Shown one piece after another: positions 1-8,700 of a stretch of 46,057 bases of DNA; the first letter of the stretch is position 1; each line of letters opens with the position of its first letter. The translations under genes were made by a program, and so were the position numbers. A model generated the notes under the pieces. It did not search any database. It had not been told where the DNA came from and worked only from the letters and a program-made list of their open reading frames with translations. Source of the DNA: Verrucomicrobiales bacterium (GTDB lineage Bacteria > Verrucomicrobiota > Verrucomicrobiia > Limisphaerales > UBA9464); the NCBI GenBank assembly GCA_027490985.1, contig JAIXXC010000321.1:1-46057 (forward strand), in the 5' to 3' direction.

Positions 1-107
1 TCCGTGGCGGTGTTGAAGTTGACCACGTTGGTGGCGGCAAAGGCCGAGCTGCAGACCAGCCCGGCTGCCGTCATCCAGCGCAGCAGGTTTGTTTGTTTAT
101 GACTCAT
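1..107 (-). CDS. Partial secreted protein, N-terminus only
   Basis: This minus-strand reading frame starts at an ATG at base 107 and leaves the window after 35 codons. The visible peptide begins MSHKQTNLLRWMTAAG, followed by a hydrophobic stretch and a likely signal-peptidase site at SSAFA-ATN. That is a classic Sec signal peptide, so the product is probably exported. The mature part seen (ATNVVNFNTAT) is too short to classify; in this setting it could be another PEP-CTERM or surface protein. The ORF track omits it because it is truncated. A perfect 9-bp inverted repeat lies about 40 bp upstream of its start codon. Confidence 0.7.
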   Translation of the reverse strand, partial: MSHKQTNLLRWMTAAGLVCSSAFAATNVVNFNTAT

Positions 108-146
108 ATGACTCGTTTTCTCCCGGGCGTACCCGCCGACGGCAAA

Positions 147-175
147 TGTCTCGAAACCTTTGCAAGTTCGAGACA
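147..175. promoter_or_regulatory. Perfect inverted repeat, possible operator or 5'UTR hairpin
   Basis: TGTCTCGAA (147-155) and TTCGAGACA (167-175) are exact reverse complements separated by 11 bp. The dyad ends about 40 bp upstream of the start codon of the truncated minus-strand secreted gene. Its half-site spacing of about two helical turns is compatible with a dimeric regulator, but it could equally be an RNA hairpin. No function is established. Confidence 0.4.
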
Positions 176-272
176 CTGGCCCACGGCGTAGCACTTCCAG
201 GTTTGGGTGACAAGCCGACCGATACACCCCCCCCGTCGACCTCGCAACCCCTTTTTTACCTGATCCCTCGCC

Positions 273-722
273 GAGCTTACCTGAGTGCGCAGCGCCCGGT
301 CCCGCGGAGCCCCCCAAAAACCGCAGCGGAGCGGGGTCGGGCCGGAGTAAGCACTGGAAGCGATCACCTTCTTCCCCCTCGCGCACCGCGCGAAAGCCCT
401 TCCTCCCCTGAGCTTACCTGCGTGCGCAGCGCCCGGTCCCGCGGAGCCCACCCAAAAACCGCAGCGGAGCGGGGTCGGGCCGGAGCACGCACTGGAAGCG
501 ATCACCCCCTTCCCCTTCGCGCACAGCGCGAAAGCCTTTCCTTCCCCGAGCTTACCTGTGTGCGCAGCGCCTGATCCCGCGGAGCCACCCAAAAACCGCA
601 GCGGAGCGGGGTCGGGCCGGAGTACGCACTGGAAGCGATCACCTTCTTCCCCCTCGCGCACCGCGCGAAAGCCCTTCCTCCCCTGAGCTTACCTGCGTGC
701 GCAGCGCCGGATCCCGCGGAGC
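273..722. repeat. Tandem array of about 137-bp repeats, 3.3 copies
   Basis: Units start at 273, 410, 548 and 685, each opening with GAGCTTACCTG, giving periods of 137, 138 and 137 bp. The last copy is cut off after about 38 bp. Each unit holds GCCCGGTCCCGC and, about 25 bp on, GCGGGGTCGGGC, which can pair as a hairpin with few mismatches, plus a conserved core AAGCACTGGAAGCGATCACC. Related copies lie at 11,241-11,351 and 13,142-13,385. The array fills most of the 660-bp gap before the PEP-CTERM gene and ends 46 bp before its start codon. Open frames through it do not persist, because the period is not a constant multiple of three. Confidence 0.9.
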
Positions 723-767
723 CAGTTTGAAAGATTCGACCGACACGCTGCGAAGACTGGGCAACGG

Positions 768-1508
768 ATGAACTCACACTCGCTTCGTCGCCTCGTGCAA
801 CCCACGCCTCTCAGCCTGGTGGCCGCGCTTCTGCTGGCCCCGGTCGCCCAAGGACAACTGCTCCTGACCCGATGGGACTTCAACTCCGGCTCAATCCGTC
901 CTCAGACCGGTTCAGGCGAGGCCCGATTGGTCGGCGGAACCTCGGCCACCTTCGCCGCAGGGTACGAGGGTGAAGCCTCGGGAGCCTGGAATCTGAAGGC
1001 CTTCCCGGCTCAGGGAACCCTCCCGGGAACGGCCGGCGCCGAATTCAGCCTGTCCACCACCGACGCCGCCTCGGTGACCGTGTCGTTCCAGATCCGACAC
1101 AGCAACACGTCGGCGAACACCGAGCGGGTGCTCTGGTCGACCGATGGGCTGGTCTTCACCGAGGCCACCCGGTTCACCGTGCCCCCCGCGAGCAGCGGAT
1201 CGGGCGAAACCTGGTATCAGCGCCGCGTGGAACTGCCCTCCGGAGCGGCCCACCAAGCCCAACTGGCCGTACGCATCGTCTCGGACTTCGACTGGGGAGC
1301 CGACGGCCGGTACGCGGCGTCACGACTGGGCTCCAGCTACTCGACTTCGGGCACTTGGCGGTTCGATAACGTTACATTTTCAGCAGTACCCGAACCCGAA
1401 GAGTATGCCGCGATCAGCGCGCTGGCCTTGGTGGGGTGGGGTTTATGGCGGCGGCGGCGACACCATTCCTACCCCTTGCCCCCCACCTATCACCACAAGA
1501 ACGACTGA
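768..1508 (+). CDS. PEP-CTERM sorting-domain exported protein
   Basis: This 246-aa protein has an N-terminal signal peptide (hydrophobic LSLVAALLLAPVAQGQ) and a C-terminal PEP-CTERM module: VPEPEEYAAISALALVG, a short transmembrane stretch and a basic WRRRR cluster. Proteins of this class are exported and processed at the PEP motif by an exosortase, then displayed on or released from the surface. The middle (about residues 30-205) is Ser/Thr/Gly-rich and looks beta-rich, like other PEP-CTERM passengers; no enzyme motif was seen. The tail continues 16 residues past the arginine cluster, which is unusual because these proteins normally end there. The last 19 bp overlap the convergent gene at 1490-1930. 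No exosortase gene is in the window. Confidence 0.88.
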   Translation: MNSHSLRRLVQPTPLSLVAALLLAPVAQGQLLLTRWDFNSGSIRPQTGSGEARLVGGTSATFAAGYEGEASGAWNLKAFPAQGTLPGTAGAEFSLSTTDAASVTVSFQIRHSNTSANTERVLWSTDGLVFTEATRFTVPPASSGSGETWYQRRVELPSGAAHQAQLAVRIVSDFDWGADGRYAASRLGSSYSTSGTWRFDNVTFSAVPEPEEYAAISALALVGWGLWRRRRHHSYPLPPTYHHKND

Positions 1509-1930
1509 TTTTCAGCAACCACTTGCTGATTATCAAGCAATGTCGCCTTCCACGCGGTCACGGTGCCCACCCGGGCAAACTGCTGGGGATCCAGTACGAG
1601 GCGTGACCAGCGGCGGCCGAAGAACCCTCGCTTCACCTCCAGCTCCACGATTTCGGAAGGTCCCGGATTGGATCCGCGCAACTCCATCCGGAGACGGAGC
1701 GGTCCCGAAACCCGAGACGACACCTTCCAGAGGACCTCGAACTGGAGTCCTGCGCGTTTTTCGGGGTGGTTTCGGAGCAATTCCTGATAGGCGTCCCGCT
1801 CATAGAGGCTGGGGGAGAGCGTATGTCGTCCCTGGAAATCCACCCAGTGCGGCAACACCTTGATGACCTTGCCTTCGGCACCCAACAGCACCCCGGCCCA
1901 CAGGCTCAGGGCAAACAGCATCGATTTCAT
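1490..1930 (-). CDS. Secreted hypothetical protein, 146 aa
   Basis: I do not recognise this family. The protein opens with a signal peptide (MKSMLFALSLWAGVLLGAEG) and the mature part of about 128 residues looks like a compact mixed or beta-rich domain, with segments such as LRLRMELRGSNPG and KRGFFGRRWSRLVL. It has no cysteines and no transmembrane segment after the signal. Its ATG at 1930 directly abuts the stop codon of the upstream secreted gene (TGA-ATG), so the two are almost certainly co-transcribed and translationally coupled. Its 3' end overlaps the convergent PEP-CTERM gene by 19 bp. Confidence 0.75.
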   Translation of the reverse strand: MKSMLFALSLWAGVLLGAEGKVIKVLPHWVDFQGRHTLSPSLYERDAYQELLRNHPEKRAGLQFEVLWKVSSRVSGPLRLRMELRGSNPGPSEIVELEVKRGFFGRRWSRLVLDPQQFARVGTVTAWKATLLDNQQVVAENQSFLW

Positions 1931-3079
1931 TCAGAATGGACCGCGTTGCGGAAAAGAGAGAACGGCCGGCCTCGGAGTGAAACCGGGTGACGAGCGGATC
2001 GATGATGACGCATCCGAGGAAGGCGCGGAGAACATCGAGCGCACCGAACCTTCGAATCCTCGGGCAGCGGCTCCGCCCCCCCCGAACGCCCCGAATCCGC
2101 CGTCCGACGAAGCCGCGGCGGCAGCACCTCCGGACTTGGGGAAGAATCCGGCATCCGGAGACGAAAAGGCCGATCCCGGGGCCACGGTCGGATCGAAGCG
2201 CCGACCCGGATCGCCGTCGAACCCGGCTGATGGAGCCACCGGATTGATCACCGCGTCAGCAACCCCCGGGTTCACCAACACCGAACCGGACCCGGACCCG
2301 TTGCCAGGGCCTGTGGATCCGGCAAACCCATCCGTGCCCGATCCCGCCGACTGGGATTTGAACGAGAAGGTACCTCCGGAGGATTCTGTCCGGGAACCGT
2401 TGAACCAGGTCCGATGGTCGGCCTGCGGAGTGAGGATCTCCGAAATGGACTTGGTGGACACGGCTTCCGCGGAAGCGTTGTCCCGGCGGACGGATTCCTG
2501 TCCTTCAGAACGGACCGCGCGCGGTTCGTTCGTGGTCTCTTCAACCGCCAAGCGCCTGCCCTTCCGGGTCTTGGAGGGACCCTCGGAACCCGCCTCTTCG
2601 AAATCATCCTTCCGATCCGAATCGTTCCGGGAGCGGCGGGCACGACCCCGCTCACGACTGAAATTGGGGATCTCTTCATCGGAACCCCGCTTGCCGTCGG
2701 CCTCGATGTCGTCGGATTTCTGCACTTCACGAGGTTTCACCGCACCGGGTTCCACCAACCAGTTCTTCTTGCGGTCGTACTCATCCATCAGCCGCTGCTG
2801 GGCCTTCGGATCGAGACTGGGAATGGTGGCCGCGGACGGATTGGGCAAGGGCACATCGATGGCCCCTCCCAGAGAATTGCCGGCCCGAAACACATCGAAC
2901 TGACGGTTGCGGAGCAACTTGTTCATGGCTCCCACCCGTTCGGCCTCGGACTGGAGACGCGACCCCGAAATCTCGTCGGTCCGCAAGGCCCCGGAGGTTT
3001 GCGCTTTGTCGCCCCCCAAGGCCGGCAACAGGGCCAGGCCTGCGACGACGAGCATGGAAGAGACTCTGCCGCGGTTCAT
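1931..3079 (-). CDS. Secreted low-complexity hypothetical protein, 382 aa
   Basis: The family is not recognised. A signal peptide (VSSMLVVAGLALLPALGG) is followed by a short region with possible helices (about 35-100). Next comes a highly charged Arg/Glu/Asp/Lys-rich segment (about 115-200, e.g. SRERGRARRSRNDSD) and a Gly/Ser/Ala/Pro-rich tail (about 220-382) with poly-Gly and poly-Ala runs. The composition suggests a largely disordered envelope protein rather than an enzyme. It directly precedes and abuts the 146-aa secreted protein gene, forming a two-gene unit. The unbroken frame with a signal peptide supports it as real, although antisense frames are also open here because of the high GC content. 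Confidence 0.7.
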   Translation of the reverse strand: MNRGRVSSMLVVAGLALLPALGGDKAQTSGALRTDEISGSRLQSEAERVGAMNKLLRNRQFDVFRAGNSLGGAIDVPLPNPSAATIPSLDPKAQQRLMDEYDRKKNWLVEPGAVKPREVQKSDDIEADGKRGSDEEIPNFSRERGRARRSRNDSDRKDDFEEAGSEGPSKTRKGRRLAVEETTNEPRAVRSEGQESVRRDNASAEAVSTKSISEILTPQADHRTWFNGSRTESSGGTFSFKSQSAGSGTDGFAGSTGPGNGSGSGSVLVNPGVADAVINPVAPSAGFDGDPGRRFDPTVAPGSAFSSPDAGFFPKSGGAAAAASSDGGFGAFGGGGAAARGFEGSVRSMFSAPSSDASSSIRSSPGFTPRPAVLSFPQRGPF

Positions 3080-3187
3080 GCCCGATAGTTAAGGCCGGGA
3101 GCGGACCGTCGTCAAAGGCCTTTGCGAAGCATCCCCGCTCCGCCTCTCCAACGACGGACCCAGAGTCTCCTCAAGACCCTCAGACCC

Positions 3188-3832
3188 TCAGGACTTTGGA
3201 CTCCCAAACGATTCGCAAAAGCGGGAAGCCCGCTGACGGAACCAATCCCAGTTCCCAGCGGCCACCTGACGCGGATCGAACAGGGGGCTCCCGACCCCGA
3301 AGGCATCGGCCCCGGCGTCGCGGAAGGCCGGCAATGTCTCGACCGTCACCCCGCCCGTCGGCATCAACCGGATCTCCGGGAAGGGGGCCTTCACCGCGCG
3401 CAGATGGCCGGGCCCCAGTTGATCGGCTGGAAACACCTTCACCAGAGAGGCACCGAGGTTCCAGGCCGTGAAGATCTCGGTCGGTGTCATGGCTCCCGGC
3501 ATGACCGGCACACCGCGGTCGACACAGGCGCGGATGACCTCGGGCAGGACGACCGGAGTGACGATGAAACTCGCCCCGGCCTCCAGGGCCAGATCGAGGC
3601 CCTGCATCGAGGTGACCGTGCCGGCGCCCACATTGCCGCGAGGGCCGAGCAGATCCCGGGTCAGGCGGATGAGATCGGCGGCACCTGGGCTGTTCAGCGT
3701 CACCTCCAGATTGACCAGTCCTCCCTCCACCACCGCAGGCACCAGATGCTCGACCTGATCCCGGGGAAAGAAGCGGAGGATGCCGACGATCGGCATCGAG
3801 CGGAACAGCGTGTCGTTGAAAGGCGTGATCAT
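3188..3832 (-). CDS. eda: KDPG/KDPGal aldolase family protein
   Basis: This 214-aa class I aldolase belongs to the family that cleaves 2-keto-3-deoxy-6-phospho-gluconate or -galactonate to pyruvate and glyceraldehyde-3-phosphate in the cytoplasm. The conserved Glu lies in LEVTLNSP (E43), the GAGTV phosphate-region motif at 69-73, and the Schiff-base lysine in SLVKVFPA (K132), followed by MPTGGV. Length fits the family (about 205-215). It lies 33 bp downstream of the keto-deoxy sugar-acid kinase gene on the same strand. That pairing favours a KDPGal (DgoA-like) role, but sequence alone does not separate it from Eda. The start ATG gives a normal N-terminus (MITPFNDTLFRSMPIVGIL). Confidence 0.9.
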   Translation of the reverse strand: MITPFNDTLFRSMPIVGILRFFPRDQVEHLVPAVVEGGLVNLEVTLNSPGAADLIRLTRDLLGPRGNVGAGTVTSMQGLDLALEAGASFIVTPVVLPEVIRACVDRGVPVMPGAMTPTEIFTAWNLGASLVKVFPADQLGPGHLRAVKAPFPEIRLMPTGGVTVETLPAFRDAGADAFGVGSPLFDPRQVAAGNWDWFRQRASRFCESFGSPKS

Positions 3833-3865
3833 CGGACAACTCGGAAGACTCTTCAGGCCATGGGA

Positions 3866-4768
3866 TCAACCGCCCGAGACCGGGAACAGTCGTTTCCAGA
3901 GCCGACGCTGCCCCAATTCGGCCAGTCCGTCGACCTCGATGGCACTCCAACGGGCGGCCAGGCCGCAGTCGACGGCGGCCCGGGTGTAGGCCTCCCTGAG
4001 CACCTCGCCCGCCGCCACGACGATCAGCCCGGTTCCGGTGGCCAGCGGGCGCAGTTCGGAGCCGATCAGCACGCCACTGAGGAACGACCGATTCGAAGCG
4101 GCGGTGCAGGCCGACAACACCTGACGAGCTCTGACCTGGAACAGGGCTGCGGTGGGTCCGAGCCGGGCCGACGCGGCGACGCCGTCCCGGAAGGCGTCGG
4201 GATCGGTCGGTGCCGCAGGCCCGACCGAGTGGCGCAACACGCTGTGCTGGGCGAGCACCTCGAAGAGTTCGCCGGTCATGAAGGTGGTGATGGCCTTGAG
4301 CAGTCCCGACTCCAGACGCAGATGCTTGGAGTGGGTTCCCGGCAGGATCAGGGTGACCGCGGCGTGCGCCCCCGGACCCTGTTGCTCGGCCCAGCCGAGG
4401 AGCTGGGTTTCTTCGCCTCGCATCATGTCCTCGTCACCCCGGACCCCCGAGATCAGATACACCCCCGGCTCCACCCAGTCTCCCACCACGCCGGAGCCGT
4501 CGAGCGCGAAGGGCATCGAGGCATAGGGCAACTCCCGCCAACCGAGGCTCGAACTGGCCATGCCCGAGACCATGACGGGCAGTCCGCAGGGAGCCCCCAA
4601 CCGCTGCAACGCCCCTTGAAGCGCCTGACGAAAGATCGAAGCCCGATCACCGCCCCGGGCCGCCAGGCTCGCCACCCCCTCCTCGGAAGCCGTTTCCCGA
4701 AGCCCCTCGGGCCCACGCCATCGGAGACGCAGGCGCGAGGTTCCCCAGTCGCAGGCGATGAAGTTCAT
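3866..4768 (-). CDS. dgoK: 2-keto-3-deoxy-galactonokinase (DgoK family)
   Basis: The protein begins MNFIACDWGTSRLRLRW, where the DWGTS phosphate-binding signature is typical of DgoK. This family phosphorylates 2-keto-3-deoxy-galactonate with ATP to give the aldolase substrate. Further family-like segments are VMVSGMASSSLGW, LPGTHSKHL (about residue 160) and FLSGVLIGSEL. I chose the internal ATG at 4768, giving 300 aa, instead of the ORF-track start at 4864. This places the motif at the N-terminus and makes an ATGA overlap with the upstream lactonase gene, showing translational coupling. It is followed after 33 bp by the aldolase gene. Confidence 0.88.
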   Translation of the reverse strand: MNFIACDWGTSRLRLRWRGPEGLRETASEEGVASLAARGGDRASIFRQALQGALQRLGAPCGLPVMVSGMASSSLGWRELPYASMPFALDGSGVVGDWVEPGVYLISGVRGDEDMMRGEETQLLGWAEQQGPGAHAAVTLILPGTHSKHLRLESGLLKAITTFMTGELFEVLAQHSVLRHSVGPAAPTDPDAFRDGVAASARLGPTAALFQVRARQVLSACTAASNRSFLSGVLIGSELRPLATGTGLIVVAAGEVLREAYTRAAVDCGLAARWSAIEVDGLAELGQRRLWKRLFPVSGG

Positions 4769-5667
4769 CGGGCGGCCTTCCAGCGCGCCCATTCGAGACC
4801 CGGCCGATCGACACGGAAACTCACCAGGCGCTTCGCATGGGCCTCGGTGACCACCACGGTGCATCCGTCATCGCCCCCGAAACACAGGTTGGTCGGATTC
4901 GGACCCAGCACGTCGATCTCGCGAATCACCTCACCGGCGGGGGAGATCTTGACCACGGTCCCCTTGCCATGGCGGGTCGCATACAGGTTGCCGTCGATGT
5001 CGCAGCGCATGCCGTCGAAGCCATGATCCGGGAACTCCTTGAAGAGGCGGCGGCGGCCCAATCGACCGTCGGCCTCGAGGTCGAAGACCCAGATGCGTCG
5101 CTGGACGCTTTCGTTGACGTACAGCCTCCGGCCATCGGGGCTCACCTCGATGCCATTGGTCGTGCCCATGGCTTCGGCCTCGCGATGAGCCCTGCCCTGC
5201 GTGTCGATCCGCCAGATCTGGCCGGTGCCGTCTTTCCAGTTCGGGTCGCTGGCATACAGGGTGCCATCGGCGGCGATGGCCAGGTCGTTGGGCTGATTCA
5301 TCCGTGGTTCGTGCACGACCGTCACCCGTTCCCGCGTCACCGGATCGATCCGGTGGACCTTGTGCCCGGTGTAGTCCGCGACGTACATCCGGCCGGCCCG
5401 GTCGAATCGGATTCCGTTGCCCGCGCTCCCCTCGGGCAGCGCGACAAAGCGTTCGGCCCATCCGTCGGGCGTCACGCGGGCGATGTTCCGGGGATCACCG
5501 AACCCCACGCAGTACACCACCCCGGCGCGGTCGCAGGCGGGCCCTTCGATGCCCCCGGTGAAGCCCTCCGACGCGAAGATCTTGGCCGACCACAATGTCT
5601 GGGACCAAGCAGGAAGGGCCAACGTGAAGACCATAACGCCGATCGCGCGGAACCCGGTGGGAATCAT
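4765..5667 (-). CDS. SMP-30/gluconolactonase-family protein, exported
   Basis: This 300-aa six-bladed beta-propeller protein resembles SMP-30/gluconolactonase/LRE enzymes, which hydrolyse sugar lactones using one divalent metal. A signal peptide (VMVFTLALPAWSQ) predicts a periplasmic location. Candidate metal ligands are E41 in GGIEGP, the Asn in NQPNDLAI, the Asn in TTNGIEVSPDG and the Asp in HGFDGMRCDIDGNLY, all in the expected order. It is the first gene of a coupled lactonase-kinase-aldolase unit, overlapping dgoK by 4 bp. A plausible role is opening a sugar-acid lactone before uptake; the true substrate cannot be read from the sequence. Confidence 0.85.
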   Translation of the reverse strand: MIPTGFRAIGVMVFTLALPAWSQTLWSAKIFASEGFTGGIEGPACDRAGVVYCVGFGDPRNIARVTPDGWAERFVALPEGSAGNGIRFDRAGRMYVADYTGHKVHRIDPVTRERVTVVHEPRMNQPNDLAIAADGTLYASDPNWKDGTGQIWRIDTQGRAHREAEAMGTTNGIEVSPDGRRLYVNESVQRRIWVFDLEADGRLGRRRLFKEFPDHGFDGMRCDIDGNLYATRHGKGTVVKISPAGEVIREIDVLGPNPTNLCFGGDDGCTVVVTEAHAKRLVSFRVDRPGLEWARWKAAR

Positions 5668-5763
5668 GGATCCACGATGCCGTGACGGACTCCAGAGCGC
5701 CAGCCGCCAGAGGTCTGTGGGCCATGCCTGGCATCCGGAAACTCTCCCTTCAGCGAAACGGCG

Positions 5764-8700
5764 CTAGCGGGAGTTCCTGCGGCCCACCCGCTTCATGATC
5801 TCGACATAGAACACCGGCGTGAGGAACAGACCGAAGACGGTGACTCCGATCATGCCGGCGAACACGGCAACCCCCATGGCCTGACGCATCTCGGCACCGG
5901 CGCCCGTGGAAACCACCAACGGATAGACGCCGGCGATGAAGGCGATGGAGGTCATGAGAATCGGTCGGAGGCGCAGCCTGCAGGCCTCCAGGGCCGCCGA
6001 CACCGGATCGGCGCCTTCGCGCTGCCTCTCCCGGGCGAACTCCACGATGAGGATGGCGTTCTTGCAGGCCAACCCCACCAGAACGATCAACCCGATCTGG
6101 GTGAAGATGTTGTTGTCGGACCCCTTGAGCAGCACGCCGACCATGGCGCTGAGCAGGGTCATCGGCACGATCAGGATGATCACCAGCGGCAGACTCAGGC
6201 TCTCGTACTGCGCCGCCAGCACCAGGAACACCAGAAGGAGGCACAGGGGGAAGATGTACACGGCCGTGTTGCCGGCGATCCGCTGCTGGTAGGTCAACTC
6301 GGTCCACTCGTAAGCCATACCCGGAGGCAGCGTCTGTTTGACCAACCCTTCGATGAAGGCCTCGGCCTGCCCGGAGCTGTACCCCGGGGCCGGCGCCCCG
6401 TTGATCTCGGCCGCCGGATACCCGTTGTAGCGCATCACGCGATCGGGACCGAAGGCCTCCCGCACCGAGACCAGGGTGCCGATGGGCACCATCTGGCCCC
6501 GCTCGTTGCGGACCTTGAGGCGTCGGATGTCGTCGGCCCCGTCACGGAATCGCGAATCGGCCTGGGCCATCACCTGATAGGTGCGACCGAACTGGTTGAA
6601 GTCGTTCACGTAGAGCGAGCCCAGGTAGATCTGGAGCGTCTCGAAAAGCCCGCTCAACGACACTCCCATGGACTTGGCCTTCACCCGGTCCACGTCGAGG
6701 TCGATCTGGGGCACGTTGATCTGGTAGGTCGAGTAGACGCCCTGCAGCACATTGGTGGCGTAGGCCGCACCGATGGTTCCCCAGGTGGCTCCGTACAGCG
6801 CTTCGGGCCCGAGATTGGCCCGGTCTTCGATGTACATCTTGAAGCCGCCTCCGGTGCTCAGACCATTCACCGCCGGCGCATTGATCACGATCATCCGGGC
6901 CTCCTGGATCTCTCCGAACGCCTGGTACAAGCGGCCGATGATGGCGTTGGCCGAGAGATCCGGACTCCGGCGCTTCTCGAAGTCGTCGAGGGTGATGAAG
7001 GCGATGCCCGAGTTGGGGCTGGCGGTGAAGCCGTTCGGAGACAGACCGGGGAAGGCCACCGACGCCGCGACGCCCGGGACCTTGAGGGCCAGATCGCTCA
7101 TGCGGCGGATGACCGCGTCGGTCCGGTCGAGGGAGGCCGCGTCGGGCAACTGGGCCACACAAATGAGGAACTGCTTGTCTTGCGACGGGATGAATCCCGC
7201 GGGCACCGCCTGGAAGAGCCGTCCCGTGAGGAAGATCAACCCGACATAGACCGCCAGAGCCACCGCGCTCACGCGGATCACCCGGGCGACCGCGGTGGAA
7301 TACCGCTTCGAAGCCCAGTCGAAGAAGCGGTTGAAGGGGTTGAAAAACCAACCCAGCAACCGGTCGAGGACCCGCGTGAGCCCATCCTTGGGCGCGTGAT
7401 GTCCCCGCAACAGCAGGGCCGACAACGCCGGGGAGAGGGTCAGGGAATTGAAGGCCGAGATCACCGTCGAGATGGCGATGGTGATGGCGAACTGCTTGTA
7501 GAACATCCCGCTCAGGCCGCTGATGAAGGCCGTGGGGATGAACACCGCGCACAGGACCAGCGCGGTGGCGACAATCGGCCCGGTCACTTCGTCCATCGCC
7601 CGGCGCGTGGCCTCGATCGGCGACAGGCCCAGGGCGATGTTCCGCTCCACGTTCTCCACCACCACGATGGCGTCGTCGACCACGATGCCGATGGCCAGCA
7701 CCAGACCGAACAGGGAAAGCGCGTTGATGGAGAACCCCAGCGCCGACATGACGGCGAAGGTGCCCACCAGCGACACGGGCACGGCGGCCAGCGGGATGAT
7801 CGAAGCCCGCCAGGTCTGGAGGAAGACCAGCACCACCAGCACCACCAGGAGGATGGCCTCGAAGAGCGTGTGGATGACCGCATCGATGGACTTCTTGACG
7901 AAGACCGTGGGGTCGTAGGCCACCGCGTAGTCGAGGCCCCGGGGAAAATTCTTCTTCAACGTCTCCATCGTGGCCCGCACTTCCTGCGACAGGCGCAACG
8001 CGTTGGATCCCGGCTGCTGGAAGATCGGAATGGCCACCGCGGAGCGGTTGTTGAGCAGCGACCGCAGGGCGAATTCCCCGGCCCCCAACTCCACGCGGGC
8101 CACATCCTTCAACAGCAGGGTTTCACCGTGCGCACCGCGCTTCACCACGATGTTGCCGAACTCCTCGACCGAGACGAGTCGACCGCGCGTGTTGATCTGA
8201 AGCTCGAAGGCCACCGGACTCTGGACCGGCTGCTGGCCCACCGCTCCGGCCGCCACCTGCATGTTCTGCTCACGGATGGCATTGACCACGTCGCCCGGAG
8301 CCATGCCCCGGGTGGCCAACCGCTCCGGATCGAGCCACACCCGCATGGCGTAGTCGCCCGAGCCGAAGAGCTGCACCTGCCCGACCCCGTCGATGCGGGC
8401 CAGCACATCCTTGACCTGCAGGGTGGCGTAGTTGCGCACGAAGATGTCGTCGTAGGTGTCATCCGGGGAATAGAGATGCACCACCATCGTGAGATCCGGC
8501 GTGGACTTGAGGGTCAGCACCCCCAGTCGGCGCACCTCTTCGGGCAGTTTGGGCAGGGCCTGCGACACGCGGTTCTGGACGAGCTGCTGGGCCTGGTCGA
8601 TGTCGGTGCCCAGTTTGAAGGTCACCGTGAGGGTCATGACCCCGTCGCTGGTGGCCTGGGAGAACGTGTAGAGCGAATTCTCCACTCCGTTGAGCTGCTG

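Noticed and set aside
89-661. Overlapping ORFs (161 and 185 aa) through the tandem repeat
   Set aside because: They translate repeat DNA on both strands; the period is not a constant multiple of three and the peptides have no domain features.
273-722. CRISPR-like array
   Set aside because: Whole units of about 137 bp repeat with no short direct repeats separated by unique spacers, and no cas genes are present.
3122-5026. 634-aa plus-strand ORF
   Set aside because: It lies antisense to the aldolase, kinase and lactonase genes and is an open frame caused by high GC content.
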